In this document: piece by piece, positions 35,609 through 42,920 of the stretch
How the letters are laid out: every line of letters starts with the position of its first letter
Position numbering within the stretch: position 1 is the first letter of the stretch
From: JBAZKK01 sp964456925
Lineage (GTDB): Bacteria; Omnitrophota; Gorgyraeia; Gygaellales; Profunditerraquicolaceae
Assembly (NCBI GenBank): GCA_964456925.1
Contig: CAYWCX010000002.1
Coordinates: 1-49,722, forward strand
Reading direction: 5' to 3'
DNA: 49,722 nt
Translations under genes and position numbers: made by a program
The notes under the pieces: generated by a model
The model's database searches: none
What the model was told of the DNA's origin: nothing
What the model saw: the letters and a program-made list of their open reading frames with translations, nothing else

Positions 35609-37067
35609 TATCCGGCTGTTCCTGTCCGTTATCCTGTTTTCGCTGTTTCTTATGCCGCAGTTGAATGCCGAGCAGGATTTAACCCTGCCCGATCCCGATG
35701 CCACTGTTTCCATAGACCTCCAGAACGTCGCAATCAAGGACTTGCTGAAGATTTTCTCGATGCAGTCCGGCCTGAACTTCATTGCTTCGGAGGCGCTGCA
35801 GGACAGGCAGGTGACCCTTTACCTGGACAAGGTCCCCATCCGGGAGGCGATGGATAAGATTTTTGCCGCCAATAACCTTGCCTATGAGCTGGATGAGGAT
35901 TCAAACATCTTTATTGTCAAGGACTACGGCAAGCCCCAGGTGGAGACTATCACTAAGGTGTATTACCTTAAATATGCCAGCGTTTCCACATCTCCTATAA
36001 CTACCGAGGTAGCAAGTAAACTAAGCAGTAAATCCGGCACAGACCTTATCAATGCCGTGAAGGATATTTTAAGCCCTGCCGGTAAAGTTTCGGAGAACCT
36101 GCGCACCAACAGCCTGATTATTACCGATATCCCCAGCAGGTTCCCGAATATTGAACAGGTCATTGCGCGCCTTGACGTTTATTCCCCGCAGATACTTATT
36201 GAAGTGGAGATGCTGGATGTCAATAAAAAGCTTACGGACAAGTTAGGCATCAATTTAGACGACCAGGCCAACCCCTTTACCTTCATTTTACCGGGAGGCT
36301 TAAGGGGCGCTAAATTTTTCCTCGGCGACATCACCAAGAAGGGGCTTCGCGATACCAACAGCACTTCGCAAGGCAACCTGATATTCGGCGATACCTTCGC
36401 GCAACTGCTGGATTTTATAAAGACCCAGACCGACACTAAATACCTTGCCCGGCCCAAGCTTTTGACTTTAAACAACGAGACCGCGGAAATCAAGATTACC
36501 ACCAATGAGTCCATCGGCATTAACACAACCGAGGTTTCCGAGACCAGTACTACTACGATTGAGCCCGAAAGAGAGGAGACCGGCGTTTCCCTGAGGGTAA
36601 CTCCGCAGGTTAACCTGGAGACAGGTTACATCACGATGTTCATCTATCCGGAGGTCAGTGAGGCGGTTGCAGGTAATGACATCGTCGTCGGCGATACGAC
36701 GTATAGCTTCCGGGACCCGGAGACGCGCAGCACTAAATCCACAGTCAGGATTAAGGACGGGGAGACGGTTATCATCGGCGGTTTAATCCGGCATGAAGTA
36801 AGCAAGAAGATTACCAAGATGCCGATCCTGGGGGATATCCCTATCATAGGGCTTCTCTTCAGGCACAAAGAGACGGAAAAGGATAATACCCGCGAATTAT
36901 TGGTTTTTATCACCCCGCATATCGTAAAAGATACGTATTACCAGAAAGCCACCAAGGCCGCGAAGAAGACAACTGTCCCTGCCAGGGAACAGAGTGCCGC
37001 CTCTTCATTGGTCAACCGCCAGGCAGTGATAAATGCCAGGCTGAACAGTTTCGAAAGAATGGAATAA
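35598..37067 (+). CDS. pilQ: Type IV pilus / type II secretion secretin
   Basis: This 489-aa outer-membrane channel has a signal peptide (residues 1-24), an STN/N0 domain (VSIDLQNVAIKDLLKIFSMQ), an N1 domain (~125-200) and a C-terminal secretin domain with VIIGGLIRHEV, KMPILGDIPIIGLLF and RELLVFITPHIV. A strong aaggagg site precedes the ATG. It is shorter than proteobacterial PilQ, lacking AMIN domains. Residues ~296-325 hold a Thr/Asn-rich stretch with three of the protein's four N-X-S/T sequons. Confidence 0.93.
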   Translation: MKNNIRLFLSVILFSLFLMPQLNAEQDLTLPDPDATVSIDLQNVAIKDLLKIFSMQSGLNFIASEALQDRQVTLYLDKVPIREAMDKIFAANNLAYELDEDSNIFIVKDYGKPQVETITKVYYLKYASVSTSPITTEVASKLSSKSGTDLINAVKDILSPAGKVSENLRTNSLIITDIPSRFPNIEQVIARLDVYSPQILIEVEMLDVNKKLTDKLGINLDDQANPFTFILPGGLRGAKFFLGDITKKGLRDTNSTSQGNLIFGDTFAQLLDFIKTQTDTKYLARPKLLTLNNETAEIKITTNESIGINTTEVSETSTTTIEPEREETGVSLRVTPQVNLETGYITMFIYPEVSEAVAGNDIVVGDTTYSFRDPETRSTKSTVRIKDGETVIIGGLIRHEVSKKITKMPILGDIPIIGLLFRHKETEKDNTRELLVFITPHIVKDTYYQKATKAAKKTTVPAREQSAASSLVNRQAVINARLNSFERME

Positions 37068-37079
37068 GCCTGCGGGATA

Positions 37080-37116
37080 TGTTATAATTTTATTGCGCAA
37101 GAATATCTTAAGATAT
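37080..37116 (+). promoter_or_regulatory. Extended -10 promoter and palindrome at the pilB start
   Basis: TGT-TATAAT (37080-37088) is an extended -10 without a good -35. A perfect 14-bp palindrome, atatcttaagatat (37103-37116), covers the place of the ribosome-binding site and the first bases of the pilB ATG. No Shine-Dalgarno sequence is present. Confidence 0.5.
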
Positions 37117-38824
37117 GGCTACCAGAGAAAAATACCTGAGGTTAGGCGAATCCCTGATTAAAGAAGGGATTATTACCCAGTCACAGTTAGAGCAGGCTAT
37201 CAGGCTGCAGAAACAGGAAGGCGGCAGGCTGGGTGAGATACTCATCAGGCTCGGGATGATTAAGGAAGAGCAGCTGGTATTTACCCTGGGCAAGCAGCTC
37301 AACATTCCCTATTTTTCTTTAGGCAGCGAATTAAAGCCTGCGGCGGAGCAGAACCTGGCAGAACTCGTGCCCAAGGAATTTGCCATCCGCAACAGCGTCC
37401 TACCGCTATCGCGCCACCTCGGTTCGCTGACAGTGGCGATGTTTGACCCTCTTGACCTTATCCTCATCGATAATTTAAGAAAATTAGCGGGTTGCGAGAT
37501 TAACCCCGTGATTGCCGCGCGGTCCGACATCAACAAGGCGATTGAAAAGTTCTACGGCAAATCCAAGATTTTCCAGGATGCCGTCGAGGCTTCTTACGAA
37601 ACCGACAGCGATATCGCCTTCGAGAACCTGGAAGCCAGCGACCAGGAATTAAGCCTGGATAAGATTATCGCCCGCGCCGAAGAGGCGCCGGTGGTAAAAC
37701 TGGTAGATTTGATTATCCGCCAGGCGATTGACGAGCGGGCATCCGATATCCACATCGAGCCGTTTAAGGATAAGATATCCTTACGCTACCGCATTGACGG
37801 TAAGCTTTACGAGATACCACCGCCTGCCAAGCACCTGCATCTGCCCATCATCTCGCGTATTAAAATACTCGGCAAGCTCGATATCGCCGAGAAGAGGCTT
37901 CCCCAGGACGGCGCTTTCCTGGTAAGGGTAGAGAGCCGCCCCATTGATATCAGGGTTTCCAGCATCCCCACCATCTACGGGGAAAAGATAGTTATGAGGA
38001 TACTCGACCGCAGCGCCGTTGCCCTTGACCTGAATCAGCTGGGGTTTGACGCCAACCAACTTGAGATAATGCGCCGCATCATAAATTCACCCTACGGTTT
38101 GATATTCCTGACCGGGCCGACCGGCTGCGGAAAAACTACCACCCTCTACGCGATATTAAACGAAATCAAAGGTCCTACTAAAAACATCATCACCGTGGAA
38201 GACCCGGTGGAGTATAAACTAGACGGCATAAACCAGGTTCAGGTAAAACCGGAAATCGGACTTACCTTTGCTACCGCACTTCGGCATTTCCTGAGGCAGG
38301 ACCCCGATATCATGCTGGTGGGCGAAACCAGGGACCTTGAAACAGCCCAGATATGCGTGCGTTCGGCTCTCACCGGGCATTTGGTTTTCAGCACCCTGCA
38401 CACCAATGACGCCCCCTCCGCAACAGTGCGCCTTATTGATATCGGCATTGAGCCTTATATGGTGGCGCCTTCTTTGTTAGCGGTGGTGGGGCAGCGCCTC
38501 GTGAGGAAACTCTGCCCCGATTGTAAAGAGGCGCATGAGCCGACTTCGAAGCAGTTAGGCGACATAAAGTTGAATGCCGAACTGATATACCGGCCCAAGG
38601 GGTGCAATAAATGCGCCCAGATCGGATACCGCGGCAGGGCGGCGATTGCCGAGGTTATGATTATCAATGAAGATATCCGCGAATTAATCAACCAGCGCGC
38701 TTCCTATCTGAAGGTAAAGGAGGCCGCGGTAGCGGCGGGGATGCAGACGCTGCGCGATTCGGCGATAAGAAAAGTCGAAACGGGGATTACCTCCTTAGAG
38801 GAAGCCATTTCCGTTACGATGTAA
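37115..38824 (+). CDS. pilB: Type IV pilus extension ATPase PilB / GspE
   Basis: This 569-aa hexameric ATPase powers pilin assembly on the cytoplasmic side. The N-terminal MshEN-type domain (residues 1-150) is followed by the ATPase core: Walker A GPTGCGKTT at 334-342, an Asp box, Walker B in DPDIMLVGETRD, and a His box around GHLVFSTLHTND. The zinc tetracysteine (CPDC...CNKC) of the extension ATPases is intact, distinguishing it from retraction PilT. No pilT is in the window. Confidence 0.95.
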   Translation: MATREKYLRLGESLIKEGIITQSQLEQAIRLQKQEGGRLGEILIRLGMIKEEQLVFTLGKQLNIPYFSLGSELKPAAEQNLAELVPKEFAIRNSVLPLSRHLGSLTVAMFDPLDLILIDNLRKLAGCEINPVIAARSDINKAIEKFYGKSKIFQDAVEASYETDSDIAFENLEASDQELSLDKIIARAEEAPVVKLVDLIIRQAIDERASDIHIEPFKDKISLRYRIDGKLYEIPPPAKHLHLPIISRIKILGKLDIAEKRLPQDGAFLVRVESRPIDIRVSSIPTIYGEKIVMRILDRSAVALDLNQLGFDANQLEIMRRIINSPYGLIFLTGPTGCGKTTTLYAILNEIKGPTKNIITVEDPVEYKLDGINQVQVKPEIGLTFATALRHFLRQDPDIMLVGETRDLETAQICVRSALTGHLVFSTLHTNDAPSATVRLIDIGIEPYMVAPSLLAVVGQRLVRKLCPDCKEAHEPTSKQLGDIKLNAELIYRPKGCNKCAQIGYRGRAAIAEVMIINEDIRELINQRASYLKVKEAAVAAGMQTLRDSAIRKVETGITSLEEAISVTM

Positions 38825-38838
38825 CCCAAGAGACAAAG

Positions 38839-40083
38839 ATGCCTGGATTTTTCTATATAGCCCGGGATGCAAAGGGAAATAAGGTTTCGGGTACGGAAGA
38901 AGCATCTTCCTCCGATGAGCTTATCAGCCGGCTGCAGGCGAAAAATTTAACAATAATAAATGTCAACCTCGATTCCGGCAAGGAGCCTGTGGAGTCAAGG
39001 TTAGAGCTTTTTGCCCACAAGGGGCATTTTCAGCACTACCGCGTTACCAGCCAGGACCTTGTAACTTTTTGCAGGCAACTTGCAACGATGCTGGGCGCAG
39101 CCGTCCCCATCTTGAAAAGCCTCGATACCATTGCCAGGCAGATCCCCAGCCGCAGGATGCACGGCATTATCCGCGACATGGTTAAGAATATGGAGGCGGG
39201 CCTTAGCCTCCACGAGGCGATGGCAAGGCACCCCAAGATATTTTCGGAATTATGGGTTAATCTGGTGGAAACCGGCGAGGCGAGCGGCAATCTGGCAATG
39301 GTCCTGGAACGTTTAGCCAGTTACCTGGAAAGGAACGCCGCCTTCAAAAAGAAAATCGTATCCAGCCTTATCTATCCGTGTATCCTTATGAGCGCCAGCA
39401 TCGGCGCGCTGCTTTTTATGACGATAAAAATCATCCCTACCTTTGCGGAACTCTTTAAGGGGTTTGACGTTACAATGCCGGTTTTTACGCGCGTCCTGGT
39501 TGAGATAAGTTTATACCTGCGGCGTTACGGGATGCTGACCCTCGGCTTGTTGGTGGTAGCGATTTTATTTGTTGTGAGGCCTTACCTCAAGACCCAGGAG
39601 GGCAGGAGGGGGTTTGAAAAATTAAAACTTAATTTTCCGGTCTTCGGTGAATTCTACCGTTCCCTGCTGATAGAAAGGTTTGCCTCAGGTTTATCGACTT
39701 TGATCGAGAGCGGCGTTCCGATCCTCTATGCCCTGGAGATTACCGAGCATAGCCTCGGTAATCTCACTATGGCCGATATCGTGCGCAAGATTAAGGAGAA
39801 GGTGCGCGAAGGCAAGGCCTTAAACCGCACCCTGGAAGAAAGCGGCTTTTTTGAACCGATGGTTGTTCAGATGCTCGCGGTCGGCGAAGAGGTGGGCGAC
39901 CTGCCGCAGATGTTAAAACGCATCACCACCTTCTATCAGGAATACGTCGAGACGTTCCTGGGGCGGCTTACCACCATATTTGAGCCGCTTATGCTGATAG
40001 TTATGGGGATAGTCATCGGCGCGATGGTAATCGGGATGTTTTTGCCGATATTCCAGATAGCAACTATCGGCGGAGGAAAATAA
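38839..40083 (+). CDS. pilC: Type IV pilus inner-membrane platform PilC / GspF
   Basis: This 414-aa protein has two homologous GspF domains: VTFCRQLATMLGAAVPILKS near residue 75 and ERFASGLSTLIESGVPILYA near 275. Membrane helices follow each, and the last is IVMGIVIGAMVIGMFLPIF. It is the platform that the ATPase turns to load pilins. The N-terminus FFYIARDAKGNKVSG is typical. It follows pilB by 14 bases and precedes the pilin genes. Confidence 0.95.
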   Translation: MPGFFYIARDAKGNKVSGTEEASSSDELISRLQAKNLTIINVNLDSGKEPVESRLELFAHKGHFQHYRVTSQDLVTFCRQLATMLGAAVPILKSLDTIARQIPSRRMHGIIRDMVKNMEAGLSLHEAMARHPKIFSELWVNLVETGEASGNLAMVLERLASYLERNAAFKKKIVSSLIYPCILMSASIGALLFMTIKIIPTFAELFKGFDVTMPVFTRVLVEISLYLRRYGMLTLGLLVVAILFVVRPYLKTQEGRRGFEKLKLNFPVFGEFYRSLLIERFASGLSTLIESGVPILYALEITEHSLGNLTMADIVRKIKEKVREGKALNRTLEESGFFEPMVVQMLAVGEEVGDLPQMLKRITTFYQEYVETFLGRLTTIFEPLMLIVMGIVIGAMVIGMFLPIFQIATIGGGK

Positions 40084-40122
40084 AGCCATAGCAAGCCAAA
40101 ACAACGTATAAAAATAAAAGAG

Positions 40123-40521
40123 GTGGACATAAGGGGTAAAGGTGTTACATTACTGGAACTTATCATAGTCATAATCGTTACCAGTATTTTAGCTGCAGTA
40201 GGTTTTGCAATATATACTAAGTTCTTGGAAAAAAGCAGGATTTCAGAGGCGAAGATGATCCTCGGCCAAATCCGTAGCGCGCAGGAAGCATATAAGCAGG
40301 AATACGGCGACTATGCCGATAATATCACTAATGTTTCGGTAGAGGCGCCGGGCAACTGCACCGGGACTACGCATTACTTCAGCTATGCGGGGGGCGATAC
40401 CTCGGCTACCGCTACCAGGTGCGGCACCGGCACAGGTAAAACTCCCGGTTCAGCAGCACAGTATAAAATTACCCTGAATTACACCAGCGGCGTATTCGGC
40501 GGTTCCGCAGGTTATTATTAA
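40123..40521 (+). CDS. Type IV prepilin, tandem copy 1
   Basis: This 132-aa prepilin starts at GTG (MDIRGKG). The prepilin peptidase site is G7-V8, with Glu at +5 (VTLLE); a hydrophobic helix follows. The globular part has two cysteines, which could form a disulfide, and all four Asn of the protein lie in N-X-S/T sequons: NIT, NVS, NCT and NYT. The second half is almost identical to the neighbouring pilin, whereas the N-terminal half is more diverged. Phe at +1 is replaced by Val. Confidence 0.9.
   Translation: MDIRGKGVTLLELIIVIIVTSILAAVGFAIYTKFLEKSRISEAKMILGQIRSAQEAYKQEYGDYADNITNVSVEAPGNCTGTTHYFSYAGGDTSATATRCGTGTGKTPGSAAQYKITLNYTSGVFGGSAGYY
40405..40505 (+). repeat. 101-bp direct repeat, copy 1 (3' half of pilin 1)
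   Basis: These 101 bases are identical to 40896-40996 in the next pilin gene; the offset is 491 bases. They code for the segment from ATATRCGTGTGK to GVFGGS. Confidence 0.95.
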
Positions 40522-40558
40522 TTCGTTTGCCACAGCCGGCAAGGGCAGATAAAAACAT

Positions 40559-40586
40559 TTGACATATTAATAAAATATGCTAAACT
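40559..40586 (+). promoter_or_regulatory. Sigma-70-type promoter of the second pilin gene
   Basis: TTGACA (40559-40564), a 16-nt AT-rich spacer and TAAACT (40581-40586). It lies between the two pilin genes and gives a short leader with an aaaggagg ribosome-binding site, so pilin 2 is probably the highly expressed major pilin. Confidence 0.75.
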
Positions 40587-40616
40587 ACAACCAAAGCATA
40601 AAAAAGGAGGGGTGAG

Positions 40617-41012
40617 ATGGCTGTAAGGAATAGAGGTTTTACGTTGCTGGAACTTATCGTTGTCGTAATCATTATCGGTGTTTTAGCGACCTTAGGTTTC
40701 ACCCAGTATACCAGGTTGGTGGAAAGAGGCAGGACCGCAGAGGCTAAGATGATCCTCGGCCAGATAAGAACCGCGCAGGAGGCATATAACCAGGAATACG
40801 GCGAGTATGGTGATATCGCCAATATTTCGGTAGAGGCGCCGGGCAACTGCACCGGGACTACCCATTATTTCAGCTATGCGGGTAGTGGGGACACAGCTAC
40901 CGCTACCAGGTGCGGCACCGGCACAGGTAAAACTCCCGGTTCAGCAGCACAGTATAAAATTACCCTGAATTACACCAGCGGCGTATTCGGCGGTTCACCA
41001 GGATATTATTAA
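40617..41012 (+). CDS. Type IV prepilin, tandem copy 2 (likely major pilin)
   Basis: This 131-aa prepilin has the classic leader MAVRNRG-FTLLELIVVVIIIG: cleavage after G7, Phe at +1, Glu at +5. It has its own promoter and a strong ribosome-binding site, as expected for a major subunit. Two cysteines and three sequons (NIS, NCT, NYT) lie in the globular domain. Its 3' half repeats that of the preceding gene base for base over 101 bp. Confidence 0.93.
   Translation: MAVRNRGFTLLELIVVVIIIGVLATLGFTQYTRLVERGRTAEAKMILGQIRTAQEAYNQEYGEYGDIANISVEAPGNCTGTTHYFSYAGSGDTATATRCGTGTGKTPGSAAQYKITLNYTSGVFGGSPGYY
40896..40996 (+). repeat. 101-bp direct repeat, copy 2 (3' half of pilin 2)
   Basis: Identical to 40405-40505 over the whole length. 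Further upstream the two genes share a nearly identical block coding for SVEAPGNCTGTTHYFSYAG. Confidence 0.95.
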
Positions 41013-41042
41013 TCCATTTGCCGTTGCGGTAATCTTAATTTT

Positions 41043-41483
41043 GTGAGATACTCCCCTCCGAAAAAAATTATCGGGGTTACCTTAATGGAAATGCTTATCG
41101 TAACCCTGGTGATTGCTATTTTAGCGACATTAGCCCTGCCTAACTTTAAAAAATCCCGCGAATACGCCTTTAATAAAGAAGCGAAAGCCAACCTCAAACT
41201 CATCCAAGCCGCAGAGAGGATATATCATATCGAGAACGCCTTCTACATGCCCATGGATGCCGGTTATATCTCTAACACGTCCCTAATAAATAGTTATCTC
41301 AGGCTTACCCTTCCGACAGGGGCGCATCCTCATAACATCTGGAATTACACTAGTTTCACCAACGGCACAGCAAAGGCTAGCCGTTTCGGCAGCGACGGAA
41401 GGGTGTGGTCTTTAGAAGTAAATATTACGTCGGAGCCGATTTGTAATGATTGCGGGGGAGCGTCGGAGTGTTATTGTCAGTAA
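41043..41483 (+). CDS. Prepilin-like protein (minor pilin)
   Basis: This 146-aa protein starts at GTG (MRYSPPKKIIG). Cleavage is predicted after G11, giving VTLMEMLIVTLVIAILATLALP with Glu at +5. The soluble part is unlike the two tandem pilins; it carries four sequons (NTS, NYT, NGT, NIT) and a cysteine-rich tail (CNDCGGASECYC). The tail frame ends beyond the next frame's first open codons but not inside the next true gene. It is a candidate minor pilin; the role is not resolved. Confidence 0.83.
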   Translation: MRYSPPKKIIGVTLMEMLIVTLVIAILATLALPNFKKSREYAFNKEAKANLKLIQAAERIYHIENAFYMPMDAGYISNTSLINSYLRLTLPTGAHPHNIWNYTSFTNGTAKASRFGSDGRVWSLEVNITSEPICNDCGGASECYCQ

Positions 41484-41497
41484 ATCCTAATCCGGCA

Positions 41498-41893
41498 ATG
41501 AAAAAGGCATTTACGATGTTTGAAATATTAATCGTAGTTCTAATTGTCGGAATTATCACTGCGATAGCCCTACCGAACTTTATGAGGTCCAAGGAAAGCA
41601 GCCTGGGCGAAGAGGCAAACCTTACCTTAAAACTTATCCAGGATGCGGAGCAGTTTTATCATATCGAACACGATGCCTATATAAACAGTACCAACATCTC
41701 CGATATTAACAGCAAGCTCAAGCTCTACATCCCCACTTCCGAGAGCCGCAGTTGGGATTATAAAATTATCACTCCCGACGCCCATAACTTCACTGCCAAG
41801 GCCAACCGTCTTACTAGTAACCCGGACTATATCCGCACCTATTGTATTAATCAATCCGCTGACGAACCGTATTCTGACTCTTGTTCATGGTAA
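41498..41893 (+). CDS. Prepilin-like protein (minor pilin) with Ala at -1
   Basis: This 131-aa protein starts at ATG 41498 (MKKA-FTMFEILIVVLIVGII). An in-frame start at 41450 would put 16 non-typical residues before the leader and is less likely. The predicted cleavage residue is Ala4 instead of Gly; Glu is at +5. The following LPNFMRSKESSLGEEANLTLKL resembles the previous gene, so the two are paralogues. Five sequons are present (NLT, NST, NIS, NFT, NQS). The end overlaps the next gene by 7 bases. Confidence 0.83.
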   Translation: MKKAFTMFEILIVVLIVGIITAIALPNFMRSKESSLGEEANLTLKLIQDAEQFYHIEHDAYINSTNISDINSKLKLYIPTSESRSWDYKIITPDAHNFTAKANRLTSNPDYIRTYCINQSADEPYSDSCSW

Positions 41894-42261
41894 TAAATAA
41901 TAAGGGGATGACACTTTTAGAGATACTGGTGGCAGTGCTTATCCTGGCCCTGGTAATCGGCGGCCTCGTTAATATTTTTACTTCCAGCAAGGCCTATGTA
42001 GTTCATACGCGTTCTTGGATAACGGCGGCGGAAGCGGCGAGATATTTTTTAGACCCCCTGCAGGCAAATGTAAGCAATACCAGTTGGGGAACTAGTTGTC
42101 TGGGCAGCCAGAGCTGCACCGCCAGCCCCTTACAGTTGACACAGTTAATCCCCGGCAGTTTCGCGTACAATTACATCCCGACTTATACTATTAGCGACGG
42201 CCCCGTCGGGAATCTGACCAGAGTAGTGCTTAATATTACCTGGAATGAGACTACGCCTTAA
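41887..42261 (+). CDS. Prepilin-like protein (PilV/GspI type)
   Basis: This 124-aa protein starts at ATG 41887 (MVINNKG), with cleavage after G7 giving MTLLEILVAVLILALVIGGL and Glu at +5. The size and short soluble part fit minor pilins of the PilV/GspI group. Five sequons (NVS, NTS, NLT, NIT, NET) are crowded into about 60 residues. It overlaps both neighbours, a sign of coupled translation of the minor-pilin set. Confidence 0.8.
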   Translation: MVINNKGMTLLEILVAVLILALVIGGLVNIFTSSKAYVVHTRSWITAAEAARYFLDPLQANVSNTSWGTSCLGSQSCTASPLQLTQLIPGSFAYNYIPTYTISDGPVGNLTRVVLNITWNETTP

Positions 42262-42871
42262 CAATACCAAGGCCTTCACGCTGCTTGAGTTGCTGATTGC
42301 CTTAATTTTGGTTACCGTTATCGCAATAAGCATCTTCAGTATGGACCTGTTCGGCCGCTACCACCTTATTAGCGTAGACAGGCGCAGGCGCGTGCAGAAC
42401 CAGGTTTCCGACGTGCTGGAGCACATCTCCAGGCATATTATTAATACCATCGGCAACCCCTATGTAACCGGCAGCAATCCCGTGTATATGCCTGACACCA
42501 GGAGCATCGAGATTTATATCGACCAGGCTGTCGGCGGCGGCGCCGGGGACGGCCAAAGCGGGACAGGAGGAGACAAGTGGATTGCCTATTGTTACGATAA
42601 TACTACTTATGAGGTGAAATATTGCGCCGACTACGATAATCTTTCCTCCGCTTGCGATGCCTCCAGTTGCAATGCCGGCTGGGAGACTGTCGGAAAAAAT
42701 ATCCGTACTTTTGTCCCCACCACAGAGGCCAATTATACCTATGTAGCGTTTGATATCAGCGGCTGCTGGAACCTTTCAGAGACAGACCCCACCAAGCACT
42801 GCGGCACCTCGGATAACCCCGCTGTTACCATGAAGACCCGTTTTAACCTGCCTTCGGTAGCACAGCGATAA
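42245..42871 (+). CDS. Prepilin-like protein (PilW/GspJ type)
   Basis: This 208-aa protein has the leader MRLRLNNTKA-FTLLELLIALILVTVIAISIF, with Ala at -1 and Glu at +5. The body (SVDRRRRVQNQVSDVLEHISRHI) is in the style of PilW/GspJ minor pilins. Four sequons occur in the mature part (NTT, NLS, NYT, NLS), and seven cysteines lie in the C-terminal half. It is the last pilin gene before the oligosaccharyltransferase gene. Confidence 0.8.
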   Translation: MRLRLNNTKAFTLLELLIALILVTVIAISIFSMDLFGRYHLISVDRRRRVQNQVSDVLEHISRHIINTIGNPYVTGSNPVYMPDTRSIEIYIDQAVGGGAGDGQSGTGGDKWIAYCYDNTTYEVKYCADYDNLSSACDASSCNAGWETVGKNIRTFVPTTEANYTYVAFDISGCWNLSETDPTKHCGTSDNPAVTMKTRFNLPSVAQR

Positions 42872-42878
42872 CCCCTTA

Positions 42879-42907
42879 TTGTCAAAAAGCATAATTTGTG
42901 TTAGAGT
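42879..42907 (+). promoter_or_regulatory. Possible promoter of the oligosaccharyltransferase gene
   Basis: TTGTCA (42879-42884), a 17-nt spacer and TAGAGT (42902-42907). The match to consensus is moderate. The start of transcription would be within ~10 bases of the ATG at 42921. Confidence 0.4.
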
Positions 42908-42920
42908 ATAAAAGCCGCCT

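Noticed and set aside
40405..40996. The 101-bp pilin repeat as an assembly artefact like the gap flanks
   Set aside because: No N run separates the copies, the genes differ upstream and downstream of the repeat, and both frames are intact; a biological duplication is more likely.
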